Positions 17,154-26,371 of a DNA stretch of 64,000 bases are shown here, piece by piece. Location of the stretch: NCBI RefSeq assembly GCF_014645795.1, contig NZ_BMMK01000004.1, forward strand, positions 1 to 64,000, in the 5' to 3' direction. The notes under the pieces are model-generated. The model worked only from the letters and a program-made list of their open reading frames with translations. It was not told where the DNA came from and did not search any database. The first letter of the stretch is position 1, and each line of letters starts with the position of its first letter. A program made the position numbers and the translations under genes. This stretch comes from Longimycelium tulufanense (GTDB lineage Bacteria; Actinomycetota; Actinomycetes; Mycobacteriales; Pseudonocardiaceae).

Positions 17154-17786
17154 TCAGCCGGCCGCGACGTCCCGGTGCCCGGACAGGTGCTGGTCGAGCC
17201 AGGCGGGGAAGCCGGTCAGATCCGCGAGCACGACGTCGGCCCCGGCCACGGACAGTTCGTCGGTCGTGCAGGGCCCGGTCGTCACCCCCACGGCGACGGC
17301 ACCGGCGGCCCGGGCCCCCTTCATGTCGCCCACGTGGTCGCCGACGTAGATCGAGGCGCCGTGCTCGCGCAGTGCCGCGCCCTTGCCGGAGGACCACAGC
17401 TCCCCGACGACCTCGTCGACGGTCCAGCCAAGCGCCCGGAGGTGCAGCTCCGCGTTCGGCGCGTACTTGCCGGTCACGACGAGGGTGCGGCCGCCGGCGG
17501 CGCGGACGGCGGCGAGCGCCTCGGCCGCGCCGGGCAGGTCCACGGTGGCGGGCACCACGGCCTCGGGGTAGATGACCCGGAACCGGGTGACCAGCGCGTC
17601 GATGGTGTCCTGGTCCAGGCCGTAGCCGGCGAACACGGTCGGCAGCGGCGGGCCGAGGTTGGCCGCGAACTCCTCGCCGTCCAGTGGGATGCCGGTCTCG
17701 GCCTCGAGGACCTCGAACGCGCGGACCATGCCGGGTCGCGGATCGATCAGGGTCATGTCGAGGTCGAAGCCCACGGTCAACGGCAC
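17154..17786 (-). CDS. HAD family hydrolase
   Basis: A 210-residue haloacid-dehalogenase-type phosphatase. Motif I is FDLDMTLID with the nucleophile and acid Asp residues, motif II is LVVTGK, and motif IV is YVGDHVGDMKGA. The cap after motif I is helical (subclass I, phosphoglycolate-phosphatase-like). GTG at 17786 sits eight bases after AGGG; an ATG at 17819 would add 11 Arg-rich residues. The substrate is unknown. Confidence 0.85.
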   Translation of the reverse strand: MPLTVGFDLDMTLIDPRPGMVRAFEVLEAETGIPLDGEEFAANLGPPLPTVFAGYGLDQDTIDALVTRFRVIYPEAVVPATVDLPGAAEALAAVRAAGGRTLVVTGKYAPNAELHLRALGWTVDEVVGELWSSGKGAALREHGASIYVGDHVGDMKGARAAGAVAVGVTTGPCTTDELSVAGADVVLADLTGFPAWLDQHLSGHRDVAAG

Positions 17787-17835
17787 TCGAGCCACCCTAC
17801 GCCGTTCGACGAGACGCATCCCCCGGTTGAGGTAC

Positions 17836-17860
17836 TTGACGGGTTTGCGGACCGTGTCAA
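17836..17860. promoter_or_regulatory. imperfect palindrome upstream of the tetR gene
   Basis: TTGACGG at 17836 and CCGTGTCAA at 17852 face each other, ending 10 bp before the regulator's start. The position and symmetry suit an autoregulatory TetR operator; the left half may also act as a -35 element. Confidence 0.4.
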
Positions 17861-17870
17861 GACTGCGCCA

Positions 17871-18461
17871 GTGGAGTCAAGCCTGCGGCAACGCGTCCGC
17901 GCGTCGCTGCGCGAGGAACTACTCGACGCCGCCACGGACCTGCTCGCCGAGCACGGGTTCCGGGGCTTTCGCATGGTCGACGTGGCCAAGGCCGCCGGGG
18001 TGAGCCGGCAGACCGTCTACAACGAGTTCGGGGACAAGACGGGGCTGGCGACCGCGGTGGCCGAACGGGCCTCCGCACACTTCCTGGACGGACTGGCGGA
18101 CTCGCTGCGAGTCGCCCCCAGCGTGGTGAGCGGGCTGCGCTCGGCCGCGCTGTACACGTTGCGCTACGGGGCGCGGGACCGGTTGATCTCGGCAATCCTG
18201 GTCGGCGACCATGCCGCGGACCTGCTGCCGTTCCTCACCACCCGGGTTGGGCCGGTGGTGCGGCCGGCTTCGGAGATGGTGACCCGGTACCTGCGCGAGA
18301 ACCTGCCGCGGCTGCCCACGGGGCACGCGGCGTTGATCGCCGATTCGCTGGTGCGGCTCACCCTAAGCCATCTGGTGCTGCCCAGTTCCGGACCGGAGGA
18401 GGCCGCGGACGCGGTGGCGGCGATGGGGGCTGCCGCGCTCGCGCCGCAGCTCCCGGTCTAG
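17871..18461 (+). CDS. TetR family transcriptional regulator
   Basis: A 196-residue regulator. The N-terminal HTH is complete (LLDAATDLLAEHGFRGFRMV, then VAKAAGVSRQTVYNEFGDKT), followed by a helical ligand-binding domain. The sequence resembles regulators of the AlkX/alkane-hydroxylase kind, but no alkB gene is nearby, so its target is unknown. GTG at 17871 is the start that keeps the HTH near the N-terminus. An imperfect palindrome just upstream could be its own operator. It is divergent from the HAD gene by ~85 bp. Confidence 0.85.
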   Translation: MESSLRQRVRASLREELLDAATDLLAEHGFRGFRMVDVAKAAGVSRQTVYNEFGDKTGLATAVAERASAHFLDGLADSLRVAPSVVSGLRSAALYTLRYGARDRLISAILVGDHAADLLPFLTTRVGPVVRPASEMVTRYLRENLPRLPTGHAALIADSLVRLTLSHLVLPSSGPEEAADAVAAMGAAALAPQLPV

Positions 18462-18641
18462 GCCACGGGCCCGGCCACGCCGGGCCAACCCTCTTCACAC
18501 CGAAGAAGAACCCCTGGATGATCAACCTCCAGCCGGTGTGATCGGGCGTGGCCGCGTTGGGGTTCCCGGGCCAACACCTGCCGCCGCAGGAGTTTTCGGG
18601 CTTCGGCACCGTGTGGTCAGCACCACTGCACCGATCAGAGC

Positions 18642-18666
18642 CTTGTTGCATAAGGTTTGCGACAAG
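18642..18666. promoter_or_regulatory. palindromic operator upstream of mntH
   Basis: CTTGTTGCA at 18642-18650 and TGCGACAAG at 18658-18666 form a 25-bp near-perfect dyad ending 26 bp before the mntH start. The site suits a metal-responsive repressor such as MntR or a Fur-family protein, but which one is inference. Confidence 0.5.
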
Positions 18667-18692
18667 TTGGCTGATCCGCGGGGGTGGTGCGC

Positions 18693-19934
18693 ATGGTCTC
18701 GGTGGGCGAAGCCGTTCGGACCGCATTGCCCCGGATGCGGTCTGGCGCCGCCCTGTTGGGACCGGCCCTCGTTGCCGCGATCGCCTACGTCGACCCGGGC
18801 AACGTCGCGACCAACACCACGGCGGGTGCCCGCTACGGCTACCTGTTGGTGTGGGTGTTGGTGGCGGCCAACGTGATGGCCGGGCTGGTGCAGTACCTGT
18901 CGGCGAAGCTGGGGTTGGCCACCGGCGCGACGTTGCCCGAGGCGGTGCGGGACCAGCTCCGCGGGCCTGTCCGGCTGGCCTACTGGGCACAGGCCGAGCT
19001 GGTGGCGATGGCCACCGACCTTGCCGAGGTGTTGGGCGGAGCGATCGCGCTCAAGCTGCTGATCGACGTTCCGTTGTTGTGGGGCGGCCTGATCACGGGT
19101 GTGGTGTCGACCGTCCTCCTGCTCACCCAGGACCGGCGTGGGCAACGTCCGTTCGAGCGGCTGGTCACCGCCATGCTCGTGGTGATCGCGGTCGGGTTCG
19201 CCGCCGGGTTGCTGGTGTCACCGCCGGCGCCGGGCGGCACCGTCGCCGGATTGGTGCCGCGCTTCGACGGCGCGGACAGCGTGCTGCTGGCCGCCGGCAT
19301 GTTGGGTGCGACCGTCATGCCACACGCGGTCTACCTGCACAGCGCGCTGGCGCGCGACCGGCACGGGCGGGCCGACTCCCGCTCGCTCCCGCGCCTGCTG
19401 GCCGCGACAAGGGCTGACGTCGGGGTCGCGATGGTGGTCGCGGGCGCGGTGAACCTCGCGATCCTGCTGCTGGCGGCGAGCGCGCTGCGCGGGTTCGAGG
19501 GCGTGGACTCGTTGGAGGGAGTGCACAGCGCACTGGGGTCGACCCTCGGCGGTGGCATCGCGTTGCTGTTCGCCGTGGGACTCCTCGCCTCCGGCCTCGC
19601 CTCGACGGCCGTGGGCTGCTACGCGGGCGCGGTGATCATGGACGGCCTGCTGCGGTGGCGCGTGCCACTGCTGGCGCGGCGGGTGATCACCTTGGTGCTG
19701 GCGCTCGCGGTGCTCGCGCTCGGTATGGACCCCACGTGGGCGCTGGTGCTGTCGCAGGTCGTGCTGTCGTTCGGGATCCCGTTCGCGCTGGTTCCGCTCG
19801 TGTTGTTGACGGGGAGCCGGCGGGTGATGGGCGCGGCCGTGAACCATCCGATCACCACGGGGCTCGCCGTTGTTGTGTCACTGGCCGTGATCGCGCTGAA
19901 CGCCGTTCTCGTGGTGTTAACCGTGAGCAGTTGA
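18693..19934 (+). CDS. mntH: NRAMP divalent metal transporter
   Basis: A 413-residue proton-coupled divalent metal importer of the NRAMP family, with manganese the usual substrate and iron also possible. The unwound TM1 metal-binding motif DPGN is present (residues 34-37 in YVDPGNVATN), and the TM6 region reads GATVMPHAVYLHSAL. About 11 hydrophobic segments are visible and length is normal. ATG at 18693 follows GGGGG by eight bases; a GTG at 18684 overlaps that sequence. The palindrome at 18642-18666 probably controls it. Confidence 0.92.
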   Translation: MVSVGEAVRTALPRMRSGAALLGPALVAAIAYVDPGNVATNTTAGARYGYLLVWVLVAANVMAGLVQYLSAKLGLATGATLPEAVRDQLRGPVRLAYWAQAELVAMATDLAEVLGGAIALKLLIDVPLLWGGLITGVVSTVLLLTQDRRGQRPFERLVTAMLVVIAVGFAAGLLVSPPAPGGTVAGLVPRFDGADSVLLAAGMLGATVMPHAVYLHSALARDRHGRADSRSLPRLLAATRADVGVAMVVAGAVNLAILLLAASALRGFEGVDSLEGVHSALGSTLGGGIALLFAVGLLASGLASTAVGCYAGAVIMDGLLRWRVPLLARRVITLVLALAVLALGMDPTWALVLSQVVLSFGIPFALVPLVLLTGSRRVMGAAVNHPITTGLAVVVSLAVIALNAVLVVLTVSS

Positions 19935-20014
19935 TTCCGGTGTCGCGATAGGCGAACCGGGTGATGATCCGAGCCGACGCGTCACGGACGGGCGATCGCA
20001 CCGTCACGTGGGTG

Positions 20015-20042
20015 TGCGACTGCCGGGGTGGGGGTAGTCGCA
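20015..20042 (+). terminator. hairpin downstream of mntH
   Basis: TGCGACTGCC and GGTAGTCGCA pair with one G-U and an 8-nt loop in the gap between mntH and the next gene on the same strand. No T-tract follows, so this is a weak terminator call. Confidence 0.4.
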
Positions 20043-20138
20043 ACCCTGGCTGACGTGAGTCGCATCACTGGGGCGTGCCCGGGGCATGCCACCGATGCTC
20101 CCTCTCGCAGCGACCGTTATTCACCCGGAGGGGGGCCG

Positions 20139-20504
20139 ATGATCACGGATCGCGACCTGGAGCGGATCGCCGCCGCCATCGATGACGCCATGCGCGACAT
20201 CGCCGCCGCCCAGCCACGCAGCCGCTGGGAGCACGTCGAGTGGCTGCGGTTGAAGGCGGACCTACTGGACCGGCTCGCCGCGGCGCAGCGGTCCTGGCAC
20301 GGGTCCCTGGCCCATCGGGCCGAGCTGCTGCGCGACCACGCGGAACGACTCGCCGACCAGCTCACCGGGGTGCTGCCGGCGGAGGTGGGGCCGGAATGGC
20401 CGGCCGGTGCGGTTCCGGTCCAGGGAGTGGCGTCCGGCGGGTCCGTCATTCCGTTGTGGAACGACACGACCGCCCGCGCCGCGGACACCGCTGACCAGGA
20501 GTGA
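20139..20504 (+). CDS. hypothetical protein, helical
   Basis: A 121-residue soluble protein, strongly helical and charged in the first 90 residues (LERIAAAIDDAMRDIAAAQ, LLRDHAERLADQLTG), with a less ordered tail. I do not recognise a family. The start is well supported: ATG at 20139 lies a few bases after GGAGGGGG. The YccF gene follows 34 bp downstream. Confidence 0.65.
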   Translation: MITDRDLERIAAAIDDAMRDIAAAQPRSRWEHVEWLRLKADLLDRLAAAQRSWHGSLAHRAELLRDHAERLADQLTGVLPAEVGPEWPAGAVPVQGVASGGSVIPLWNDTTARAADTADQE

Positions 20505-20538
20505 CGGGTCAGCCGGCACACCAGGCACAATCGGGGAC

Positions 20539-20940
20539 GTGCAATTCCTGCTGAACGTGATCTGGTTGGTGTTCGGCGGCCTGTTCATGGCCGTCGGTTA
20601 CGCGATCGCGGGGGTGATCTGCTGTCTGCTGATCGTGACGATCCCGTTCGGCATCGCCGCGTTCCGCATGGCGGCGTTCGCGCTCTGGCCGTTCGGCCGG
20701 GCGGTAGTCGACCGGTCCGACGCCGGGGTGGCCTCGTGCCTGGGCAACATCGTGTGGCTGGTGTTCGCCGGCTGGTGGCTGGCACTCGGCCACCTGCTGA
20801 CCGGGATCCTGCAGTGCCTGACGATCATCGGGATCCCGCTCGGGCTCGGGAACTTCAAGCTGATCCCGGTGTCGTTGTTCCCGCTGGGGAAGGCCATCGT
20901 CGACCTGGACTCCAGCTACGCCTTCGCCCCCCGCGTCTGA
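20539..20940 (+). CDS. YccF domain-containing membrane protein
   Basis: A 133-residue inner-membrane protein made of two copies of the YccF domain, each with a helical hairpin followed by a TIPFG or IGIPLG turn (LLIVTIPFGIAAFRMAAFAL, then CLTIIGIPLGLGNFKLIPVS). Function is unknown throughout the family. GTG at 20539 follows a GGGG tract. It is convergent with the HAD-IIA gene. Confidence 0.85.
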   Translation: MQFLLNVIWLVFGGLFMAVGYAIAGVICCLLIVTIPFGIAAFRMAAFALWPFGRAVVDRSDAGVASCLGNIVWLVFAGWWLALGHLLTGILQCLTIIGIPLGLGNFKLIPVSLFPLGKAIVDLDSSYAFAPRV

Positions 20941-20998
20941 CCCGGGTGGGGCGGCGCTCCGGCGGGGACGGGGTCGCCCCGCCCGGCGCGCTCGCCCG

Positions 20999-21838
20999 CT
21001 ACCTCGTCGGCTCGTCCCCGAACGGGTCGGTCGCCCGGCCCACCAGGTCCGCCACGGACCCCAGCACCTTGGTCGGCCGGTACGGGAAGCGCTCCGCGGT
21101 GTCGGCCACCGAGATCCCGGAGAGCACGAGAATCGTCTGCAGACCGGCCTCAAGTCCCGACCGGACGTCGGTGTCCATCCGGTCGCCGATCATCAGGGTG
21201 TTCTCCGAGTGCGCCCCGAGCGCACGTAGCGCCGACCGCATCATCAACGGGTTCGGCTTCCCCACGTAGTAGGGCCCGCGCCCGGTGGCCCGCTCGATCA
21301 ACGCGGCGACCGACCCGGTCGCGGGCAGCACGCCCTCCCGGCTGGGCCCGGTCTCGTCCGGGTTGGTCGCGATGAACCTGGCGCCGGCCTCGACGAGCCG
21401 GATCGCCTTGGTGATCGCCTCGAAGCTGTAGGTGCGGGTCTCCCCGAGCACCACGTAGTCCGGGTCGCGGTCGGTGAGCACGTAGCCGATCGAGTGCAGC
21501 GCGGTCGTCAGCCCGGCCTCACCGATCACGTAGGCGCTGCCGTGCGGCCGCTGGGTGTTCAGGAAGCGCGCGGTGGCCAGGGCCGAGGTCCAGATCGCGC
21601 TCTCCGGCACGTCCAGGCCGGTGCGCAGCAACCGGGCACGCAGGTCGCGTGGGGTGAAGATCGAGTTGTTGGTGAGCACGAGGAACGGCACGCCGTTCTC
21701 CCGAAGCTCGGCGAGGAAGGCGTCCGCGCCCGGGACGAGGTGTTCCTCGTGGATCAACACCCCGTCCATGTCCATCAGGTAGTTCCAGCCCACCGGCTTG
21801 GTCTCCACCCTGGTCCTGGTCTCCTCCGCTGCACTCAC
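20999..21838 (-). CDS. HAD-IIA family phosphatase (NagD-like)
   Basis: A 279-residue phosphatase of HAD subclass IIA. Motif I is [12 protein letters not shown], motif [10 protein letters not shown], motif III lies in [11 protein letters not shown], and motif IV is [12 protein letters not shown]. Members dephosphorylate sugar phosphates or nucleotides. GTG at 21838 is four bases after the modC stop, so it is the last gene of the mod operon by position; a metabolic link to molybdate is not evident. An ATG two codons upstream is out of frame. Confidence 0.88.
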   Translation of the reverse strand: MSAAEETRTRVETKPVGWNYLMDMDGVLIHEEHLVPGADAFLAELRENGVPFLVLTNNSIFTPRDLRARLLRTGLDVPESAIWTSALATARFLNTQRPHGSAYVIGEAGLTTALHSIGYVLTDRDPDYVVLGETRTYSFEAITKAIRLVEAGARFIATNPDETGPSREGVLPATGSVAALIERATGRGPYYVGKPNPLMMRSALRALGAHSENTLMIGDRMDTDVRSGLEAGLQTILVLSGISVADTAERFPYRPTKVLGSVADLVGRATDPFGDEPTR

Positions 21839-21842
21839 GGCG

Positions 21843-22967
21843 TCATGATTGCCCGGCCGCGGGATGCAGCGCCACCTCTGCGGCCTTGACCGCGAACCAC
21901 ACCCGTGCGCCGGGCACCAGTTCCAGGTCGGCCACGGCCGCCGCGGTGATCTCGGCGTGCAGGCCATCCGCCCAGGCCGGACCGCCCGTTGCCGCCCCCG
22001 CACGCACCCGCACAACATCGCCGCGCGGCTCCAGGGTCGCGATCGTGACCGGGAAAATGTTCCGGGGACTCCCGGTTGGACGTTCCCAGTGGACCGACAC
22101 CGCGCGCGCCGGGAAGACGGCCACCGCGGGCTCCCCGGCCAGCAGGGTGGGATCGCGATGCCCGGCGAACACGGCCCCCTCGGGAGTGCGAACCCCATCC
22201 GGGCAGGCGGTGCCGGAGACCAGCTCGAGCCCGGCGATCCGCGCCGCGAACGCGGACCGTGGCCGGCCGAGCACGGAACGGGTCGGTCCCTGCTCGACGA
22301 TCGCGCCGGAGGAGAGCACCAGCACGCGGTCGGCGAGGACCAAGGCGTCCAGGGGATCGTGGGTGACCACGACGGCGGTGCGCCCGCCACCTCGCAGCAC
22401 CCGCCGGAGCAGGGCACGCAGCGTGGGCGCGGCATCCACGTCCAAGGCCGCCATCGGCTCGTCGAGCAACAGCAGCTCCGGGTCGGCCGCCAACGCGCGT
22501 GCCACCGCGACCCGTTGCGCCTGCCCACCCGACAACTGGGCCGGTTTCCGGGCTGCCAGCTCGAGGCAGTCCACTTCGGACAGGAGCTGCTCCGCGACCA
22601 CCCTCGCCGTACGACGGTGCACTCCCCGCGAACGCGGCGGAAAAGCAACGTTGCCGAGCGCGCTCAGGTGAGGAAAGAGCAACGGTCGCTGCGGAAGCAG
22701 GACGATGCCTCGCCGATGCGGCGGAACATGACGCCCCGCCGTGACATCGGTCAGGATCCGTCCGCCCAGCGTCACCCGTCCCCGGTCGGGGCGGAGCAGC
22801 CCGGCGAGCGCGGCGAGCAGCGTGGACTTGCCGGAGCCGTTGGGGCCGAGCACCGCCAGGACCTCACCCGGCGCAAGGCCGAGAGCCACCGAGAGGGCGA
22901 ACCCCGCCCGTGCCAACTCGATCTCGGCCGCCAGGGCGGTGGCGCGGGCCGGGACGACGGTGCTCAT
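21843..22967 (-). CDS. modC: molybdate ABC transporter ATP-binding protein
   Basis: A 374-residue ATPase that powers molybdate import. Walker A is GPNGSGKST, the signature is [16 protein letters not shown], Walker B is LLLLDEP, followed by the H-loop VVVTHD. The C-terminal third is a TOBE/Mop-like domain ([28 protein letters not shown]), which places it with ModC rather than generic ATPases. The start ATG overlaps the modB stop in ATGA. Confidence 0.9.
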   Translation of the reverse strand: MSTVVPARATALAAEIELARAGFALSVALGLAPGEVLAVLGPNGSGKSTLLAALAGLLRPDRGRVTLGGRILTDVTAGRHVPPHRRGIVLLPQRPLLFPHLSALGNVAFPPRSRGVHRRTARVVAEQLLSEVDCLELAARKPAQLSGGQAQRVAVARALAADPELLLLDEPMAALDVDAAPTLRALLRRVLRGGGRTAVVVTHDPLDALVLADRVLVLSSGAIVEQGPTRSVLGRPRSAFAARIAGLELVSGTACPDGVRTPEGAVFAGHRDPTLLAGEPAVAVFPARAVSVHWERPTGSPRNIFPVTIATLEPRGDVVRVRAGAATGGPAWADGLHAEITAAAVADLELVPGARVWFAVKAAEVALHPAAGQS

Positions 22968-23815
22968 CGCACGCCCTCCGCGGACCGGGGCCGCACCAAC
23001 ACCACGACCAGTGCGGCGACCGCCACGAGCAACAGCGACAGCGCGACAGCGGCGTCCACATCGGACTCCCGTTGGAGGTAGATCTCCAGCGGGAGCGTGC
23101 GGGTCGTCCCCGCGAGGCTGCCCGCGAACGCGATCGTCGCGCCGAACTCGCCCATCGCCCGGGCGAAGGCAAGCACGACTCCCGACCCCAGGCCCGGAAA
23201 CAGCAACGGCACCGTGACCCGCCAGAACACCGTCCACGGCCGGGCGCCCAGGGTCGCCGCGACTTCCTCGTACCGTTCCCCGGCCATCCGCAGTGCGCCC
23301 TCGAGGCTGACCACGAGGAACGGCATCGCCACGAAGGTCTGGGCCAACACCACGGCGGCCGTGCTGAAGGGGATGCGGATCTTGAACCAGGTCTCGAGGT
23401 ACTGCCCCACGAGACCGGCGCGGCCCAGCAGGTAGAGCAGGGCCAGCCCGCCGACCACGGGCGGCAGCACCAGCGGCAACAGGACCACGGCCCGCAGTGC
23501 CCGCAGCCCGGGCAGGTGGCCGCGGGCCAGCACCACCGCGAGCGGCCCACCCAGGACGACGCACAACACGGTCGACACGAAGGCGGTGCGCAGGGACAGC
23601 TCCAGGGCCTGCAGCGCCGCCGGGCGGGTGACCAGCTCGGGCAACCGAATCCAGTCGGCTTTCCACGCCAGGCCGAACACCGGCAGCGCGATCAATGCGA
23701 AGCCGCCCACCGCCGGGATCCACAGCAACGTAGGCAGGGCGGTACGGGCGGTGTGCGTGTCCTCCCGCCTGTCGCCGGTGTCGCGGCGCAGTGGTCCCGG
23801 AGAGGTGGCGGTCAC
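22964..23815 (-). CDS. modB: molybdate ABC transporter permease
   Basis: A 283-residue inner-membrane permease with five to six helices and the ABC permease EAA loop near [20 protein letters not shown], followed by [17 protein letters not shown], which is characteristic of ModB and CysT types. The N-terminal ~35 residues are hydrophilic. The gene starts two bases after the modA stop and overlaps modC. Confidence 0.9.
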   Translation of the reverse strand: MTATSPGPLRRDTGDRREDTHTARTALPTLLWIPAVGGFALIALPVFGLAWKADWIRLPELVTRPAALQALELSLRTAFVSTVLCVVLGGPLAVVLARGHLPGLRALRAVVLLPLVLPPVVGGLALLYLLGRAGLVGQYLETWFKIRIPFSTAAVVLAQTFVAMPFLVVSLEGALRMAGERYEEVAATLGARPWTVFWRVTVPLLFPGLGSGVVLAFARAMGEFGATIAFAGSLAGTTRTLPLEIYLQRESDVDAAVALSLLLVAVAALVVVLVRPRSAEGVR

Positions 23816-23817
23816 GG

Positions 23818-24576
23818 CTACGGCACCTCGAACCCGGCCCGGGTGAGGGCGTCACGTCCGGCTTCGCCGCGCACGAGTTCGACGAACTGCCGGGCGAGGT
23901 CGGCCCGCTCGCTCCCGCGTACGACGGCGATCGGGTAGTCGTTCCGCGCGGAGGCGGCCTCGGGGAACGGGATTCCCCGCACCTTTCCCTGCTGCGCGTT
24001 GACATCGGTGACGTAGACGAGACCGGCGTCGGCCTCACCGGCGAGGATCTTGCCGAGCACCGACTTGACGTCCTGCTCCTCGCTTGCGGGGCTGATCCGG
24101 ACGCCGGCTTCCCGCTGCACCTTCGTGCTCGCCGCGCCACAGGGCACCTGCGGTGCGCACAACACGACCACGACGCCGTCGCGTGCGAGGTCGGCGAGGC
24201 TGCCGATCTTCCTGGGATTGTCCGGCGGCACCGCAATGCTCAGCTCGTTGCGCGCGAAGGTCCGGGGCGCGCCGTCGGCGAGACCGGCCCGGACGACGGA
24301 GCCCATGGTGTCGGGGTTGGCGGCGGCGAAGACGTCGGCGGGGGCGCCGTGGACGATCTGCTGCGCCAGGTCCGAGGAGCCGCCGAGGGCGAGCCGGACG
24401 TCGACATCGGGGTGGGCGGCCTCGAACCGCTTCTCGAGCTGGCCGAAGGTCTCGGTGAGCGAGGCCGCCGCGAGGACGGTCAGGGTGCGCCGCCCGGACT
24501 CGCCGCCCGGGCCGGTGCCGCAGGCCGACAACGTCGCGACCAACGCGAGGGTGGCGAACGCGGCGGCCAGCCTCAC
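23818..24576 (-). CDS. modA: molybdate-binding lipoprotein
   Basis: A 252-residue exported solute-binding protein. It has a signal with lipobox TLSAC, then [20 protein letters not shown] and [20 protein letters not shown], the oxyanion-binding segments of ModA, and the domain-swap region [16 protein letters not shown] at 24576 overlaps the stop of the preceding regulator (GTGA). It delivers molybdate or tungstate to ModBC. Confidence 0.92.
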   Translation of the reverse strand: MRLAAAFATLALVATLSACGTGPGGESGRRTLTVLAAASLTETFGQLEKRFEAAHPDVDVRLALGGSSDLAQQIVHGAPADVFAAANPDTMGSVVRAGLADGAPRTFARNELSIAVPPDNPRKIGSLADLARDGVVVVLCAPQVPCGAASTKVQREAGVRISPASEEQDVKSVLGKILAGEADAGLVYVTDVNAQQGKVRGIPFPEAASARNDYPIAVVRGSERADLARQFVELVRGEAGRDALTRAGFEVP

Positions 24577-24977
24577 GACCGGTCTCCCGGGGTCTCCACG
24601 ACCACCTGGGTCGACTTCACCACGGCGACGGCCAGCACGCCGGGGCGCAGGCCCAGCTCCCGGACCGCCTCCGTGCTCATCAGCGACACCACGCGGTGCG
24701 GTCCGCACTGCAGTTCCACCTGGGCCATGACCCGGTCGGCGGTCACCTCGGTGACCAGCCCGACGAACCGGTTGCGGGCGGACCTGCCGACCGTGGAGGG
24801 GTCGGCCGCGGACCGGGCCTGTTCCCGGGCGAAGGCAGCCAACTCCGCGCCGTCGACGACCCGGCGGCCGGCCTGGTCACGATGGCCGGTGAGCTGCCCG
24901 CCGTCGATCCAGCGGCGGACGGTGTCGTCGCTGACGCCGAGCAGGTTGGCGGCTTCGGAGACCCGGTACTGCGGCAC
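24573..24977 (-). CDS. HTH-TOBE molybdenum-responsive regulator
   Basis: A 134-residue protein with an N-terminal MerR/excisionase-type helix-turn-helix (RVSEAANLLGVSDDTVRRWI) and a C-terminal TOBE domain (NRFVGLVTEVTADRVMAQVE through VVKSTQVVVETP) that binds molybdate. It is shorter than ModE of E. coli, with one TOBE unit, a common actinobacterial form. It leads the mod operon and probably represses it when molybdate is plentiful. Three TCCGCAT-like repeats upstream (24992-25030) may be its target. Confidence 0.82.
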   Translation of the reverse strand: MPQYRVSEAANLLGVSDDTVRRWIDGGQLTGHRDQAGRRVVDGAELAAFAREQARSAADPSTVGRSARNRFVGLVTEVTADRVMAQVELQCGPHRVVSLMSTEAVRELGLRPGVLAVAVVKSTQVVVETPGDRS

Positions 24978-24991
24978 GCGCCGAGTCTAGG

Positions 24992-25030
24992 TCCGCATCA
25001 GCGGAAATCGCTCCGTATGTTCCTCCGCAT
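24992..25030. promoter_or_regulatory. three TCCGCAT-type repeats upstream of the mod operon
   Basis: TCCGCAT at 24992 and 25024 and TCCGTAT at 25012 lie within 55 bp of the operon's first start codon, in the same orientation. They could be binding sites for the HTH-TOBE protein; no experimental match is known to me. Confidence 0.35.
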
Positions 25031-25106
25031 CTGCTGCCCGGCAGCGGGCCGTCGCTTGGACGATCACCCGACAACGCCATCGGCCGGGGCGCCCCGGGTG
25101 CTCCTT

Positions 25107-25152
25107 ACTAATAAGAGGCAGCCGGCAGCACTAATAAGAGGCAGCCGGCAGC
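25107..25152. repeat. two perfect 23-bp tandem repeats
   Basis: Units 25107-25129 and 25130-25152 are identical and begin ACTAATAAGAGG. They lie between the mod operon and moaA. Two copies without a spacer are not a CRISPR. The unit is poorer in GC than its surroundings. Confidence 0.9.
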
Positions 25153-25194
25153 GCGCTTCATCAGAGGAAGGAGACGATGCCATCCACCGGGTCT

Positions 25195-25218
25195 TGACCG
25201 TGACCCAGGTCACGGTCA
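25195..25218. promoter_or_regulatory. CRP-like palindrome upstream of moaA
   Basis: TGACCGTGACC and GGTCACGGTCA form a perfect 11-bp dyad with a 2-nt spacer, 62 bp before the moaA start. Its core GTGA-N6-TCAC matches the CRP/Rv3676 half-site layout. Confidence 0.5.
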
Positions 25219-25280
25219 GGTGATGCGCCCGTAACTCGCGATCAGTTTTTCCGCTGGCCGGCCGGACTACCCTCGCGGGC

Positions 25281-26369
25281 GTGACAGCGGTGCACCTGGG
25301 CTTGCCGACCACGCGGGTTTCGGGCTCGGCCGGCGCGCGGCCGGGCCCGGGGGCCGGTGCGGCGTCCCGCCCGGACACCCCGGCGTTGCTCGACCGGTTC
25401 GGCCGGGTCGCCACCGACCTGCGGATCTCGCTCACCGACCGGTGCAACCTGCGCTGCACCTACTGCATGCCCGCCGACGGCCTGGACTGGCTGCCCAGGC
25501 CGGAGCTGCTGACCACGGCGGAGCTGGCGCGGCTGATCCGGATCGCCGTGCACCGGCTGGGCGTGACCGAGATCCGCTTCACCGGCGGGGAGCCGCTGCT
25601 GCGCCGCGACCTGGAGGACATCATCGGCGCCGCGGCGGCGCTGCACCCGCGGCCGCGACTGGCCCTGACCACCAACGGCATCGGCCTTGACCGCCGGGTC
25701 ACCGGTCTGGTGCGGGCCGGGCTGGACCGGATCAACGTCTCGCTGGACACGCTGCGCCCGGAGCGGTTCCGCGCCATCGCGCGGCGGGACCGGCTGGACG
25801 ACGTTCTCGCCGGGCTGGCCGCCGCGAGCGCGGCCGGCCTGACCCCGGTCAAGGTCAACGCCGTGCTGCTGCGAGGAGTGAACGACGACGAGGCGGTGGA
25901 CCTCCTCGACTTCTGCCTCGCCCACGGCTACCAGCCGCGGTTCATCGAGCAGATGCCGCTGGACCCGCAGCACGGCTGGGACCGGGAGAACATGGTCACC
26001 GCCGACGAGATCCTCGCGGCGCTGCGGGCGGCGCACGAGCTGACCCCGCACCCGGCTGAACGCGGCTCCGCCCCGGCGGAGCGGTGGCTGGTCGACGGCG
26101 GGCCGGGGATGGTCGGGGTGATCGCCTCGGTGACCCGCCCGTTCTGCGCGACCTGCGACCGGACCCGGCTCACCGCCGACGGCCAGGTGCGCAACTGCCT
26201 GTTCGCGCGCACCGAGACGGACCTGCGCGACGTCCTGCGCGGCGGTGCCGACGACGAGGAGCTGGCCGAGCTGTGGCGGGCCGCGATGTGGGCCAAGGCC
26301 GCCGGGCACGGTATCGACAACGCCGACTTCGTCCAACCGGAACGGCCGATGAGTGCGATCGGGGGTTGA
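25281..26369 (+). CDS. moaA: GTP 3',8-cyclase
   Basis: A 362-residue radical-SAM enzyme that makes the first cyclic intermediate of molybdopterin from GTP with MoaC. The N-terminal cluster motif is CNLRCTYC (C55, C59, C62), and the C-terminal second [4Fe-4S] motif is FCATCDRTRLTADGQVRNC. The first ~35 residues are a Gly/Ala/Pro-rich extension. GTG at 25281 starts the frame. moaD follows two bases after the stop. Confidence 0.95.
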   Translation: MTAVHLGLPTTRVSGSAGARPGPGAGAASRPDTPALLDRFGRVATDLRISLTDRCNLRCTYCMPADGLDWLPRPELLTTAELARLIRIAVHRLGVTEIRFTGGEPLLRRDLEDIIGAAAALHPRPRLALTTNGIGLDRRVTGLVRAGLDRINVSLDTLRPERFRAIARRDRLDDVLAGLAAASAAGLTPVKVNAVLLRGVNDDEAVDLLDFCLAHGYQPRFIEQMPLDPQHGWDRENMVTADEILAALRAAHELTPHPAERGSAPAERWLVDGGPGMVGVIASVTRPFCATCDRTRLTADGQVRNCLFARTETDLRDVLRGGADDEELAELWRAAMWAKAAGHGIDNADFVQPERPMSAIGG

Positions 26370-26371
26370 GC

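Noticed and set aside
25107..25152. CRISPR array
   Set aside because: Only two directly abutting repeats, no spacers and no cas genes in the window.
25150..25280. Molybdenum cofactor riboswitch before moaA
   Set aside because: The short leader lacks the conserved Moco RNA elements. The only structure is a perfect DNA dyad.
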